Shown here: positions 14,318-22,932 of the stretch, in pieces
Layout: the number at the start of each line of letters is the position of its first letter
How positions within the stretch are numbered: position 1 is the stretch's first letter
DNA from: Acidaminococcus sp050873445
GTDB lineage: Bacteria; Bacillota; Negativicutes; Acidaminococcales; Acidaminococcaceae
Length of the DNA: 23,764 bases
Assembly (NCBI RefSeq): GCF_050873445.1
Contig: NZ_JBNMIU010000039.1
Location: 1-23,764 of the forward strand
Direction of reading: 5' to 3'
Notes under the pieces: generated by a model
What the model saw: only the letters and a program-made list of their open reading frames with translations
Database searches by the model: none
Told to the model about the DNA's origin: nothing
Translations under genes and position numbers: made by a program

Positions 14318-17300
14318 ATGAACAAAATCTTCAAAGTCATCTACAGCAAAGTGCGTCACTGCTATGTGGTGGTTTCGGAAATTGCCCGGAACCAGGGAAA
14401 GGCCCATTCTGATCACCTGAATATACCCGGGGGGGGTATACAGCTTAACCCTGGCTCTGGCACTGGCACTGTCCCTGGGTGCTCCGGGTCTGGTCCAGGC
14501 GGATTCTGTGGATCTGGGAAATGGCGCTTCGGCGGCGTATGATGAAAACAGCAACCTGACCATCGGCAAAGATGTCCAGGCCAAGGGCAGCGACAATGCC
14601 GGAAGAAACAACGTGACCATCGGGAACGGTGCCGATACCCTGCGGAAAGACGGGGATACGGAAGGGCAGCCGCTGGATGGGAGCAATACGCAACTGGTGG
14701 ACGGAGAAGGAACGGCCCATACCCTGACCCGTTCCACTTCGGCCAGCAATGCCACCGTTTTGGGGAACAACAGCCGTGCGGAAGGGGATTCTTCTACGGC
14801 CATCGGCGCTACTGCCAAAGTGGCGGCTCCGAAGACGACCTATTACGCCGATGCAGACGGCAACAAGACCACCAACCTGAGCGATGCAGCCTGGTACAAA
14901 GACAGCCAGGGCAAACCCACAAGGGTACCGCAGGTATTCCGGGATAAAGACGACAACAAGACCACTACGCCCCAGTACAGCTATACCAAGGAGGATGGTA
15001 CCACCGGAGTTACTGACGATGTCAGCAAGGCAGACAAAGTCGGCGACCAACCGAAATATAGCTACAGGAAAAGCGATAATATCGGTTCCCTTTATACGGT
15101 GGAACTTTATCAGGATGTGAGCAATTCCATTGCTGCCGGCAGCCATGTAACGGCCGAAGGGAAGAATGCCGTAGCTGTGGGTTATGAGACCAATGCGGTG
15201 GAATCCGCGGTAGGCATTGGGGATTCGGCCCAGGCGACCGGAAAAGCATCCATCGCCATCGGCAAGGGGATTACGGCTTCCGCCGAGCAGGCGACAGCCG
15301 TCGGCGCCGGTACGACAAGCGCAACGGGTAATCAAAGTACAGCTGTAGGTTTCAATGTTTCTGCAAAGGACACTGGTTCTTCCGCCTTTGGTTCCAATGT
15401 AACGGCTGAAAACAGCTCGTATGCTTCCGGCATGACCGGGACAACGGCCGACTACGGTTCTGTGGCAGTGGGGTCTAATGTGCATTCTACGAGCGGCTCC
15501 TATGCCTCCGGTATGACTGGGACAACGGCTGAAGGCGGTTCTATAGCAGTGGGGTCCAATGTGCATTCTACGAACGGCTCCTATGCCTCCGGTATGACTG
15601 GGACAACGGCTGAAGGCGGTTCTATAGCAGTGGGGTCCAATGTGCATTCTACGAACAGCTCCTATGCCTCCGGTATCAGCGGGACACAGGCCAATTCAAG
15701 TTCTGTGGCAGTGGGCAGCGCTGTAATGGCTGAAAATAGTTCCTATGCTTCCGGGATGAATGGGACAAATGCCAATTACGGCTCTGTGGCAATGGGGTCT
15801 AAAGTACATTCTACGAACGGCTCCTTTGCGGCAGGTATAAATTCAAGTGAGGATGATACAACAACGGCTGAAGGCGGTTCTATAGCAGTGGGATCCAATG
15901 TGCATTCTACGAGCGGCTCCTATGCCTCCGGCATGACCGGGACAACGGCTAATAATGGATCCTATGCCGCCGGTATGAATGGGACAAAAGCCGATTCCAG
16001 TTCTGTGGCAGTGGGAAGCGGTGTAACAGCTACGAATGGATCGTATGCTTCCGGCATGGATGGAACAACGGCCAACTCCGGTTCTGTGGCAGTGGGCGCT
16101 AATGTACAGGCTGATAACAGCTCTTTTGCGGCAGGCTTTAACAGCAGCGCCGGAACGAACGGCATCAGTCGCAACGGCACAAATATTGCGGTGGGGGGAA
16201 ATACTTCTGCCAATAACGGATCCACCGCTCTGGGCCTCAATGCTACGGCAGATTACTGCTCCCTTGCCATTGGCCTGAAAGGATCCAGCAATGATAGTGC
16301 AAGTGCCAGCAATTACAGTATGGCCATGGGCAATGCTGCCTATGCAAGTTGGAATTCTACGGCCATCGGCAATTCGGCCAGGGCACAAAATTATGCCGTA
16401 GCGCTGGGTGGAAATACCAGTGCTTATGTATACAATTCGGTTGCATTAGGCGCCAATTCCACGGCCAATGTTGCATCGGGCCAAGCAGGTTTCGATCCCA
16501 GTACAGGCAGTAATTCTACGGATACCAACACTGCCTGGAAGTCCACGTTGGGTGCGGTATCTGTCGGTACTGTGGACAGGAATGGCAAGGCAACTGCCAC
16601 CCGCCAGATCAACGGCCTGGCAGCGGGCACGGTGGATACGGATGCGGTCAACGTGGCCCAGCTGAAGGCGGTAGCGGCTGTGGCGGGCGTGCATACGGCT
16701 GTGACGGTCAACGACAAGTCCAATCCCACCAGTGCGGCTGCCGGTGAAGGGGACTATGGCGACTATGCCGGCGGGGAAACGGACAATCTCCGCATTGCAG
16801 CCATGAAGAGTGCCGATGGCCAGCTGACCTACAACATCAAACTGAACGACCAGCTTTCCATCGGCAGGAAAGGTGAGGACGGCATAGACGGCAGCATCGG
16901 TGTGACCGGAAAGGATGGCTCTTCCGTGGTCATCAACGGGAAGGACGGCAGCATCGGCCTGACTGGCAAGGATGGTGCCGACGGCCTGACCATCCGCGGT
17001 GCAACTGGTGCACCCGGTGCAGCCGGTACGGATGGCATGACCCGCATCATCTATAAGGACAGCGGGAACGTGGATCATACGGTGGCAACCCTGGATGACG
17101 GGCTGAAGTTCAAGGGGGATTCGGGTGAGACAGTGACACGGAAACTCAATACCCAGCTGAAAGTTACCGGCGGCCAGGATGACGAGGAGAAACTGACCGC
17201 ATTGGAGGACAAGAATATCGGGGTCGTATCCAGGGGTGACCAGCTGGAAATCCGGCTGAGCAAGGATCTGAAAGGACTCAATACGGTGGCTGCCGGTAAG

Positions 17301-19571
17301 AATTCCGTATTCGGCCGGCAGACAGTGACGAATACCGGGGGCGGAGAGGAAACCGGTGATTATGTAACTGGCCTGGATAACAGAACCTGGAACAACGAAA
17401 GCTACGTCAGCGGACGAGCTGCTACGGAAGACCAGCTCCAGCAGGTGGTCAGCAACCTGACGGGCCCAAGTGCCAGCGGCGGCTTCGGGCTTTCGGCCAA
17501 CGGCGGTGAAGTGAAGAAGGCTCTGGGCAAGACCATTGCTATCAACGGCGACGGCACCTATGGTGCGGACGGAAAGGAAACCAAGGCCGGCAATATCCGT
17601 ACCTCCGTGGAAGGCGAGGCGGTCAAGGTTTCTCTGAACAAGGACCTGCATATTGATTCTGCCACTATGGAAAAGACGAATCCCGACGGCAGTACGGTCA
17701 CCAACAAGACGACTGCTGAAGGCTCTGAGATGACCAGGACCGATGCGGGCGGCAAAAAAACAGCAAGTACGGTTACCGGCGCCGGATCCCTGACCATCAC
17801 CAACGGTGATGTGACCACCACCATTGACAAAGACGGCGTCAACACCAACAAGGTGAAGGTGGGGGATAATACCACCATTGATAACGGCTCTGCCACCATC
17901 GGCGGCGTCACCATTAACGGCAACGGGGAAACGGACGGCGATTCGGAACACACCAGCACCATCACAGGCCTTTCCAACAAGAAATTCGATACGACCCATC
18001 TGGATCAGTATGAAGATTCCGGCCGGGCCGCTACGGAAGCCCAGCTGAAGGAAGTGTACGACAAGGCTTCCCAGCATACGACGGTGACGGTCAATGGCAA
18101 GCCCAGTGCTGAGGGCAACCTGAAAATGGAGGAAACGAAAAACGGGGATGGCAGCATGAATTATGCCCTGTCCCTGAATAACGACATTACCCTGGGCGAT
18201 GAGAAGACTGACGGCAAACTGACCGTGAAGAGCAAGGACGAGACCAAGTTCGTGACTGCGAATGGGGAAGACGGCACGCTGACCTTGAAGGACGGGGACA
18301 AGGAAGCGTCTATCAAAGCAGCCGATGCGGCAAAAGGCGTGGATGACACCACGGACATCAGCCGGGTGTCCGTAGGTGGCAGCACCGTGGCAACCCTGGA
18401 TGACGGGCTGAAGTTCGCCGGCGACAGCGGCGACCCCCTGAAACAGAAACTGAACAGTACCACCAACATCAAGGGCGGTGCTGCGGGAGCGCTGACGGAT
18501 GGCAATATCGGCGTAATTTCCGACGGCAGGGATACTCTGACCGTGAAGCTGGCAAAGGACATCAAGGGCCTGGACAGCGTGGAAGCCACCACGGTGAACG
18601 CCACCACGGTGAATGCCAGTACGGTTTCCATTGCAGGGGACAACACCCACAGTGCCATTACCATCCGGCAGGGTGACATTAACATGGGCGGCAACACCAT
18701 CAGCGGGGCAGCGCCCGGCAAGGTGAGTGCCGATTCCACGGAAGTCGTCAACGGCAGCCAGCTGTACGCCCGGGATCAGGCAATCGGCAAACTGGGCAGC
18801 AGCGTGAACCGTCTGGACAATAAGATCAACCGGGCAGGCGCCGGTGCTGCGGCTCTGGCGGCCCTGCATCCCCAGGATTTCGACCCGGATGACAAGTGGG
18901 ATTTCGCTGCCGGCTACGGCAACTACCATGGAGCCAGTGCGGCGGCCATCGGGGCTTTCTACCGGCCTACGGAGGATGTGATGTTCAGCGTGGGCGGCAG
19001 CATGGGCGGCGGCGAGAACATGGTGAACGCAGGCGTAACGTTCAAACTGGGACAGCACAACCATGTGTCCAACAGCCGGGTGGCCATGGCCAAGGAAATC
19101 CGTGACCTGAAGGCCACTGTGGGCCAGCTGACCCAGATGGTGAACATGCTCACCGGCAACGCCGGCGGAAAGACCGTGCCGCTGCAGAAGGGGGACACCC
19201 TGTTCCCGGATGTGCCCAAGAACCACTGGGCCTATGACTACGTGACCAGACTGGCCAGGGCCGGGATGCTGGAAGGATACCCGGACGGCGAGTTCAAGGG
19301 GGACCGGATGATGACACGCTACGAATTCGCCACCGTGATCTACCGGGCCATTATGGCCGGAGCCGCCGGCAATCCGAAGCTGAACCAGGATGGCACCCTG
19401 GATAAGCTGGTGGATGAATTCGGCGACGAACTGCAGTACATCCGCATTGCCGTGGTGGAACGGGATAAGAACGGGAAGCCGACCATCGAAAGAGTCCGGA
19501 CCGTGGCAGATGACGCAAGACACCATCACAAGAAAGAAAATACAGCACAGGCAGGGAGCCAAAAGGCATAA
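14318..19571 (+). CDS. Giant trimeric autotransporter adhesin with periplasmic SLH domain; reading frame broken at a G8 tract (phase OFF)
   Basis: The start MNKIFKVIYSKVRHCYVVV is an extended signal peptide region, translated from 14318 behind GGGGAGGAG. As written, that frame ends at 14542 after 74 residues. Removing one G from 14429-14436 joins it to the long downstream frame, making about 1,750 residues with signal core LTLALALALSLGAPGLVQA cleaved near 14501. Next come a passenger with YadA-type head repeats (about 15150-16490, many VAVG turns), a neck motif TVDTDAVNVAQLKA (16627-16668), a Gly-rich collagen-like stretch (16869-17038) and two copies of a VATLDDGLKF...NIGV stalk module (17080-17280 and 18388-18580). 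A YadA neck and four-strand anchor follow (about 18730-19055). After the barrel, a coiled coil (19065-19160) leads to one SLH domain (19200-19362) and a charged tail. The product would be an outer-membrane trimer mediating adhesion or aggregation. Confidence 0.9.
14429..14436 (+). repeat. Poly-G tract (G8), candidate slipped-strand phase switch
   Basis: Eight G follow CCC at the junction of the extended signal region and the hydrophobic core. G8 shifts the frame (stop at 14542), G9 would stop a few codons later at TAA, and G7 or G10 puts the whole adhesin in frame. Homopolymeric G tracts are classic contingency switches. Confidence 0.8.
15417..16121 (+). repeat. Nine tandem head repeats of the adhesin (unit 81 bases, 27 residues)
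   Basis: Units begin at 15417, 15498, 15579, 15660, 15741, 15822, 15918, 15960 and 16041. They follow SYASGM-GT-A---SVAVGS-V---N-. Units 2 and 3 differ at one base in 81. Unit 6 is longer (32 residues, with an acidic insert) and unit 7 is a half unit of 14 residues, the signature of unequal recombination. All changes are multiples of three, so length can vary without breaking the frame. Confidence 0.9.
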
Positions 19572-19577
19572 CCCATG

Positions 19578-19616
19578 AGGAGCTGTGAAGGGATTCCTTC
19601 ACAGCTCCTTTCTGCT
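19578..19616 (+). terminator. Terminator after the adhesin gene
   Basis: A perfect 14-base stem (19578-19591 with 19596-19609) with loop GATT begins six bases after the stop codon and is followed by a short T-rich stretch. Confidence 0.8.
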
Positions 19617-19645
19617 TGCACTTTCCGTCCCATATAGGGTATAAT
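19616..19645 (+). promoter_or_regulatory. Promoter of the membrane protein gene
   Basis: TTGCAC (19616-19621) and TATAAT (19640-19645) are 18 bases apart, just downstream of the adhesin terminator. Confidence 0.65.
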
Positions 19646-19659
19646 AACTTTACTGTAGT

Positions 19660-19682
19660 AAAGAAGAAAAGAAGAAAAGAAG
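19660..19682 (+). repeat. Octamer repeat in the leader of the membrane protein gene
   Basis: AAAAGAAG is repeated almost three times (7+8+8 bases) between the -10 box and the ribosome binding site GTGAGGG. The unit length is not a multiple of three, but it lies before the start codon. Slippage would change leader length or spacing, not frame. Confidence 0.6.
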
Positions 19683-19696
19683 TGAGGGAACAGGGT

Positions 19697-20866
19697 ATGG
19701 GAAGTATTGGAGCGTTAACAATTTTGTTCTGCATTTATGCGGTCAGTGAACTAATCGCCGTGAAGACCCGGGCTATTCTGTCCACGGTGCTGGGGATTTC
19801 GGTGATCCTGCTGGCCGGGTTCTGGTCGGGCATCCTGCCCAGGACCCTTATCCGGGATGCCCAGGTTTCAGGTATCGGCATGGCCGTGGTGGGGATGCTG
19901 ATCGTGGCATTGGGGACCACCATCGACTTTGCGGAACTGAAACGGGAGTGGAAAGTGGTGGTTACCTCCGTCCTGTGTGTGGTGTTCGCCGTGGCGGCCA
20001 TCATTCTGGGGGGCCGGTTCGTTATGGATCCTAAGATTGCCATTGCCGGTGCGCCTATTTTCGCCGGGGGCAACGCTGCCACGCTGATCATGCTGGCGGC
20101 TGCCAAAGAAAAGGGACTGGCCTACGTGGGCACTTCCTGTCTGGCGCTGCTGGTGACCCAGAAATTCTTCGGCATTCCCGTGGCTTCCGTTGCCCTGCGG
20201 CGCCTGGCCCGGCAGCTGCGGCAGGATGAAACCTTTGTGGGTACGTACTGTGCCCGGGAGGAAGAGGTCCGGGAGCTGACCCGGAAAAAGCCGGTGCGGC
20301 TGCCTTCCCTGTTCGACAAACCCTCCGTGTACCTGGCCAAGCTGGGCCTGGTGGCGACGGTGGCCTTTTATGCGGCCAGGCTGACCCATGGACACATCCA
20401 CTATCTGGTCATGTGCCTGATCATGGGAGTGGTCTTTTATTTCCTGGGCTTTCTGGACAAGGGCATCCTGGGCAAGACCCAGTCCAGCGGAATGCTCATT
20501 TTCTTCGTGACCATTGTGATCTTCTCCAATTTGGGGGCCACTACGCCCCAGCAGGTGGTTTCCGTGCTGCCGCCCCTGATCTGGGCGGCAATCCTGGGGG
20601 TGGCCGGGCTCTGTGTGGCCGCGGCATTGTGCAGCAGAGTGCTTGCCATGCCGTTTACCCTGGCGGTGGCTCTGGGCATTACCTGTACTTTCGGGTTCCC
20701 GACCACCATGCTGGTTTCCCAGGAAGTGGCCAGTGCCATGGGGGAAACAGAGGACCAGCGGAAGGCACTGGAAAATTACCTGCTGCCCAAGATGCTGGTA
20801 GCCGGCTTTGTCACCGTGACCATTACGTCCGTGGTGCTGGCCGGGTTTGTGGTGAATATTCTTTAA
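19697..20866 (+). CDS. Multi-spanning inner-membrane protein, probable transporter
   Basis: This 389-residue protein is hydrophobic nearly throughout, with about ten predicted membrane segments split by a charged cytoplasmic loop at about 170-215 (rich in Arg and Glu). Two similar-looking halves, each with a Gly-rich motif (GAPIFAGGNAATLIMLAAA near 115-133 and GITCTFGFPTTMLVSQEVA near 330-350), suggest inverted repeats as in ion-coupled carboxylate or amino-acid carriers. I cannot name the family with confidence, and no substrate can be inferred from sequence alone. The start at 19697 is set by GAGGG nine bases upstream. A peptidase gene follows after a long hairpin, so a link to peptide or acyl-amino-acid use is possible but unproven. 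Confidence 0.7.
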   Translation: MGSIGALTILFCIYAVSELIAVKTRAILSTVLGISVILLAGFWSGILPRTLIRDAQVSGIGMAVVGMLIVALGTTIDFAELKREWKVVVTSVLCVVFAVAAIILGGRFVMDPKIAIAGAPIFAGGNAATLIMLAAAKEKGLAYVGTSCLALLVTQKFFGIPVASVALRRLARQLRQDETFVGTYCAREEEVRELTRKKPVRLPSLFDKPSVYLAKLGLVATVAFYAARLTHGHIHYLVMCLIMGVVFYFLGFLDKGILGKTQSSGMLIFFVTIVIFSNLGATTPQQVVSVLPPLIWAAILGVAGLCVAAALCSRVLAMPFTLAVALGITCTFGFPTTMLVSQEVASAMGETEDQRKALENYLLPKMLVAGFVTVTITSVVLAGFVVNIL

Positions 20867-20872
20867 AATAAG

Positions 20873-20991
20873 AAGCCGGACCGCCTCCTGCAGGGGGCTG
20901 AAAGATGTCAGCTTGAACGGCGACGGGATGCAGGAACGGCCTGCTGCGTCGGACAAGCTGACATCCCGGGCCTGAAAGGCGGGTCTGGCTT
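20873..20991 (+). repeat. Long three-tier inverted repeat between the membrane protein and peptidase genes
   Basis: Outer arms 20873-20886 and 20977-20991 pair imperfectly. The middle arms GATGTCAGCTTG (20904-20915) and CAAGCTGACATC (20954-20965) pair perfectly over 12 bases. The inner part CGACG/CGTCG and GCAGG/CCTGC closes on loop AACGG (20935-20939). There is no T run, so it is not a simple terminator. It could be an mRNA-stability structure, a repetitive palindrome or a cis-regulatory leader of the peptidase gene. Confidence 0.7.
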
Positions 20992-21020
20992 CTGCCATCT
21001 CAAAAAAGGAGCGAAGCGAT

Positions 21021-22172
21021 ATGCAAGATCTCATCAAATCATACATCACCGCCCACCGGCAGCCCATGCTGGAGCTTTGGCAGGAAATCGTCAATACGGA
21101 AAGCGGGCCCAGACAGCTGGACGGGGTGAACGCAGTGGGGGCCATCCTCACCCGTGAACTGGAAGGCACCGGGGCTGTGGTGCACCGGGTGGCAGTGGAA
21201 AATGCCGGTGAGATGATCGTGGGCGACTGGAACCAGAAGGCCGGCGGTGCGCCCATCATCTTCATGGGACACATGGATACGGTGTTCCCGGCCGGAGAAG
21301 CGGGGCGCAACCCCTTCCGGGTGGATGCGGACGGGTTCGCCCACGGCCCCGGTGTGGTGGATATGAAGGCGGGCCTGGTCATCGGGGTGTATGCCCTGAA
21401 GGCACTGGCAGCATCCGGATGGAAAAAGCACCCCATCCGGTTTCTGGGGGTGCCCGATGAAGAGACACTGCACATGCTTTCCAACGCCAAGGAACTGATC
21501 GCCCGGGAAGCACGGGGGGCGCTGGCGGCCTTCAATTTTGAACCGGGGCCGCTGGACGACCGGCTGGTCATCGGGCGCTATGGCGGCGGCCCCGTTTCCA
21601 TTACGATCCACGGGGTGGCAGCCCATTCGGGCAGTGCTCCGGAAAAGGGACGATCGGCCATTCTGGAGGCGGCCCATAAGATCGTGACCCTGGAAGCGGC
21701 CAATGATATCCCCCGGGGCAAGCTGATCAACTGCGGTGCCGTCGAAGGGGGCATCGGGGAGAACACCATCCCGGCCTGCTGCAAAATCCGCATCGGCATC
21801 CGGTATAAAAATGAAGCCATCGGAAAGGAAATCCATGACCTGCTGGCCCAGGTGACGGCAGCGCATACGGTGCCTGATACCCGGGCAGAACTGGACGTGA
21901 GCCGGGTGATGCACTGCATGGAGACTACTGACAGGGTACGGAAACTGTACGGCCATGTGGCGGCCACGGCGGAAAAACTGGGGTACCGGCGCCCGGAAGG
22001 CATCCAGGTGGGCGGCCTGTCCGATGCCGGCATCCTGGTTGCGGCAGGCATCCCCACCCTGTGCGGTATGGGGGTGCGGGGGGAAGGTTCCCATACGCCG
22101 GAGGAACGGGCGGAAGTGGAATCCCTGTACCAGCGGTGTGCTCTGGCAGCCTGTGCGGCGGCGACCCTGTGA
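21021..22172 (+). CDS. M20-family metallopeptidase/deacylase
   Basis: This 383-residue cytoplasmic zinc hydrolase belongs to the M20 family (ArgE, DapE, carboxypeptidase G2 and dipeptidase relatives). Metal ligands and catalytic residues are visible: GHMDTVFP with His84 and Asp86, bridging Asp114 in GPGVVDMKAG, base Glu147 and ligand Glu148 in PDEE, Glu174 in FNFEPG, and His358 in GEGSHTPEE. The lid/dimerisation domain (about 183-295) begins with GPVSITIHGVAAHSGSAPEKG. The order of motifs most resembles carboxypeptidase G2 (glutamate-releasing) enzymes, but substrate cannot be fixed. AAAAAGGAG precedes the start. It lies 154 bases after the membrane protein, separated by the long hairpin, and may share its transcript. 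Confidence 0.93.
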   Translation: MQDLIKSYITAHRQPMLELWQEIVNTESGPRQLDGVNAVGAILTRELEGTGAVVHRVAVENAGEMIVGDWNQKAGGAPIIFMGHMDTVFPAGEAGRNPFRVDADGFAHGPGVVDMKAGLVIGVYALKALAASGWKKHPIRFLGVPDEETLHMLSNAKELIAREARGALAAFNFEPGPLDDRLVIGRYGGGPVSITIHGVAAHSGSAPEKGRSAILEAAHKIVTLEAANDIPRGKLINCGAVEGGIGENTIPACCKIRIGIRYKNEAIGKEIHDLLAQVTAAHTVPDTRAELDVSRVMHCMETTDRVRKLYGHVAATAEKLGYRRPEGIQVGGLSDAGILVAAGIPTLCGMGVRGEGSHTPEERAEVESLYQRCALAACAAATL

Positions 22173-22190
22173 CCCCGGCTTGACACCCTG

Positions 22191-22199
22191 TGCTACAAT
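22191..22199 (+). promoter_or_regulatory. Extended -10 promoter of the FMN reductase gene
   Basis: TG-C-TACAAT lies 43 bases before the start codon. A TTGACA at 22180-22185 is only eight bases from it and cannot be its -35 box. Confidence 0.5.
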
Positions 22200-22242
22200 A
22201 GAAATGTAGCGAAAATAAATACAATTCAAAGGAGCTTTGATC

Positions 22243-22824
22243 ATGAAAGTTTTACTTCTGAACGGCAGCCGTCGGGAAAAGGGCTGCACCTATACTGCTC
22301 TGTCCCTTGTGGCCAGACAGCTGGAAGCTGCCGGCATCGACACGGAAATCATCTACATCGGCCTGAACGCCGTGAACGGCCAGCTGGATGCACTGGTGCA
22401 GGACGTTGCCGCCAGGATGAAGAATGCCGATGGCCTGGTCATCGGGTCCCCGGTATATTATGCATCTCCCACCGGTGAAATACAGGTATTCATGGACCGG
22501 TTCGCCGGGGCAGCCGGCGCCGACCTGCGCCACAAACCGGCTGCAGCCGTGGCCTCTGCCCGGAGGGCCGGTACCAGTGCCACCCTGGACGTGCTGAACA
22601 AGTACTTGATGTATAACGAAATGCCCGTGGTTTCCAGCAACTACTGGAACATGGTCCACGGCAACACTCCGGAAGAAGTGCTGCAGGACAAGGAAGGGGT
22701 CCAGATCATGGAAACCCTGGGGAAAAACATGGCCTGGCTGCTGAAGAGCATCGAAGCCGGCAAAAAAGCAGGGGTCGAAGAACCGGTCAAACCGGTGAAG
22801 GTCATGACCAGTTTCATCCGGTAA
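22243..22824 (+). CDS. NAD(P)H-dependent FMN reductase-like flavoprotein
   Basis: This 193-residue flavodoxin-fold protein has the N-terminal phosphate-binding stretch LLLNGSRREKGCTYTAL and the second signature ADGLVIGSPVYYASPTGEIQVFMDRF (61-87), typical of the FMN_red group. These bind FMN and reduce flavins, quinones or small oxidants with NAD(P)H. The cysteine cluster of iron-sulfur flavoproteins is lacking, so it is not of the Isf type. I start at 22243 (MKVLLLNGSR), eight bases after AAAGGAG; a TTG six bases earlier lies inside the spacer. It is transcribed alone between its own -10 box and the ABC exporter. Confidence 0.88.
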   Translation: MKVLLLNGSRREKGCTYTALSLVARQLEAAGIDTEIIYIGLNAVNGQLDALVQDVAARMKNADGLVIGSPVYYASPTGEIQVFMDRFAGAAGADLRHKPAAAVASARRAGTSATLDVLNKYLMYNEMPVVSSNYWNMVHGNTPEEVLQDKEGVQIMETLGKNMAWLLKSIEAGKKAGVEEPVKPVKVMTSFIR

Positions 22825-22860
22825 AAAGAATCGGGGCGCCAGCCTTCAGTTTTTAAAAAA

Positions 22861-22890
22861 TTTACGTTCATCCGCTTCTTTCTGTACTAT
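22861..22890 (+). promoter_or_regulatory. Possible promoter of the ABC exporter gene
   Basis: TTTACG (22861-22866) and TACTAT (22885-22890) are 18 bases apart, in an AT-rich patch 43 bases before the start codon. The overlapping TATACT at 22888-22893 is an alternative -10. Confidence 0.4.
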
Positions 22891-22932
22891 ACTATTCTGG
22901 ACAGTCTATTACGGAAAGGGGCGGCTTTTTTT

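Noticed and set aside
14445..15647. A minus-strand open frame of 400 codons with Cys/His/Arg-rich repeats
   Set aside because: The repeats are the reverse complement of the adhesin head repeats. There is no start signal and no independent support.
15417..16121. Regular spaced repeats that could suggest a CRISPR array
   Set aside because: The repeats are 81 bases, contiguous, in frame and coding, with no unique spacers and no cas genes nearby.
16446..19562. A minus-strand open frame of 1,038 codons opposite the adhesin
   Set aside because: It is a by-product of GC-rich codon usage and of the repetitive adhesin sequence. It has His/Gly/Val-rich low-quality composition, no ribosome binding site and no recognisable domain. 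The plus-strand frame has clear autotransporter domains.
22180..22199. TTGACA with TACAAT as a -35/-10 pair
   Set aside because: The spacing is eight bases, too short for sigma-70. The extended -10 alone is the more likely promoter.
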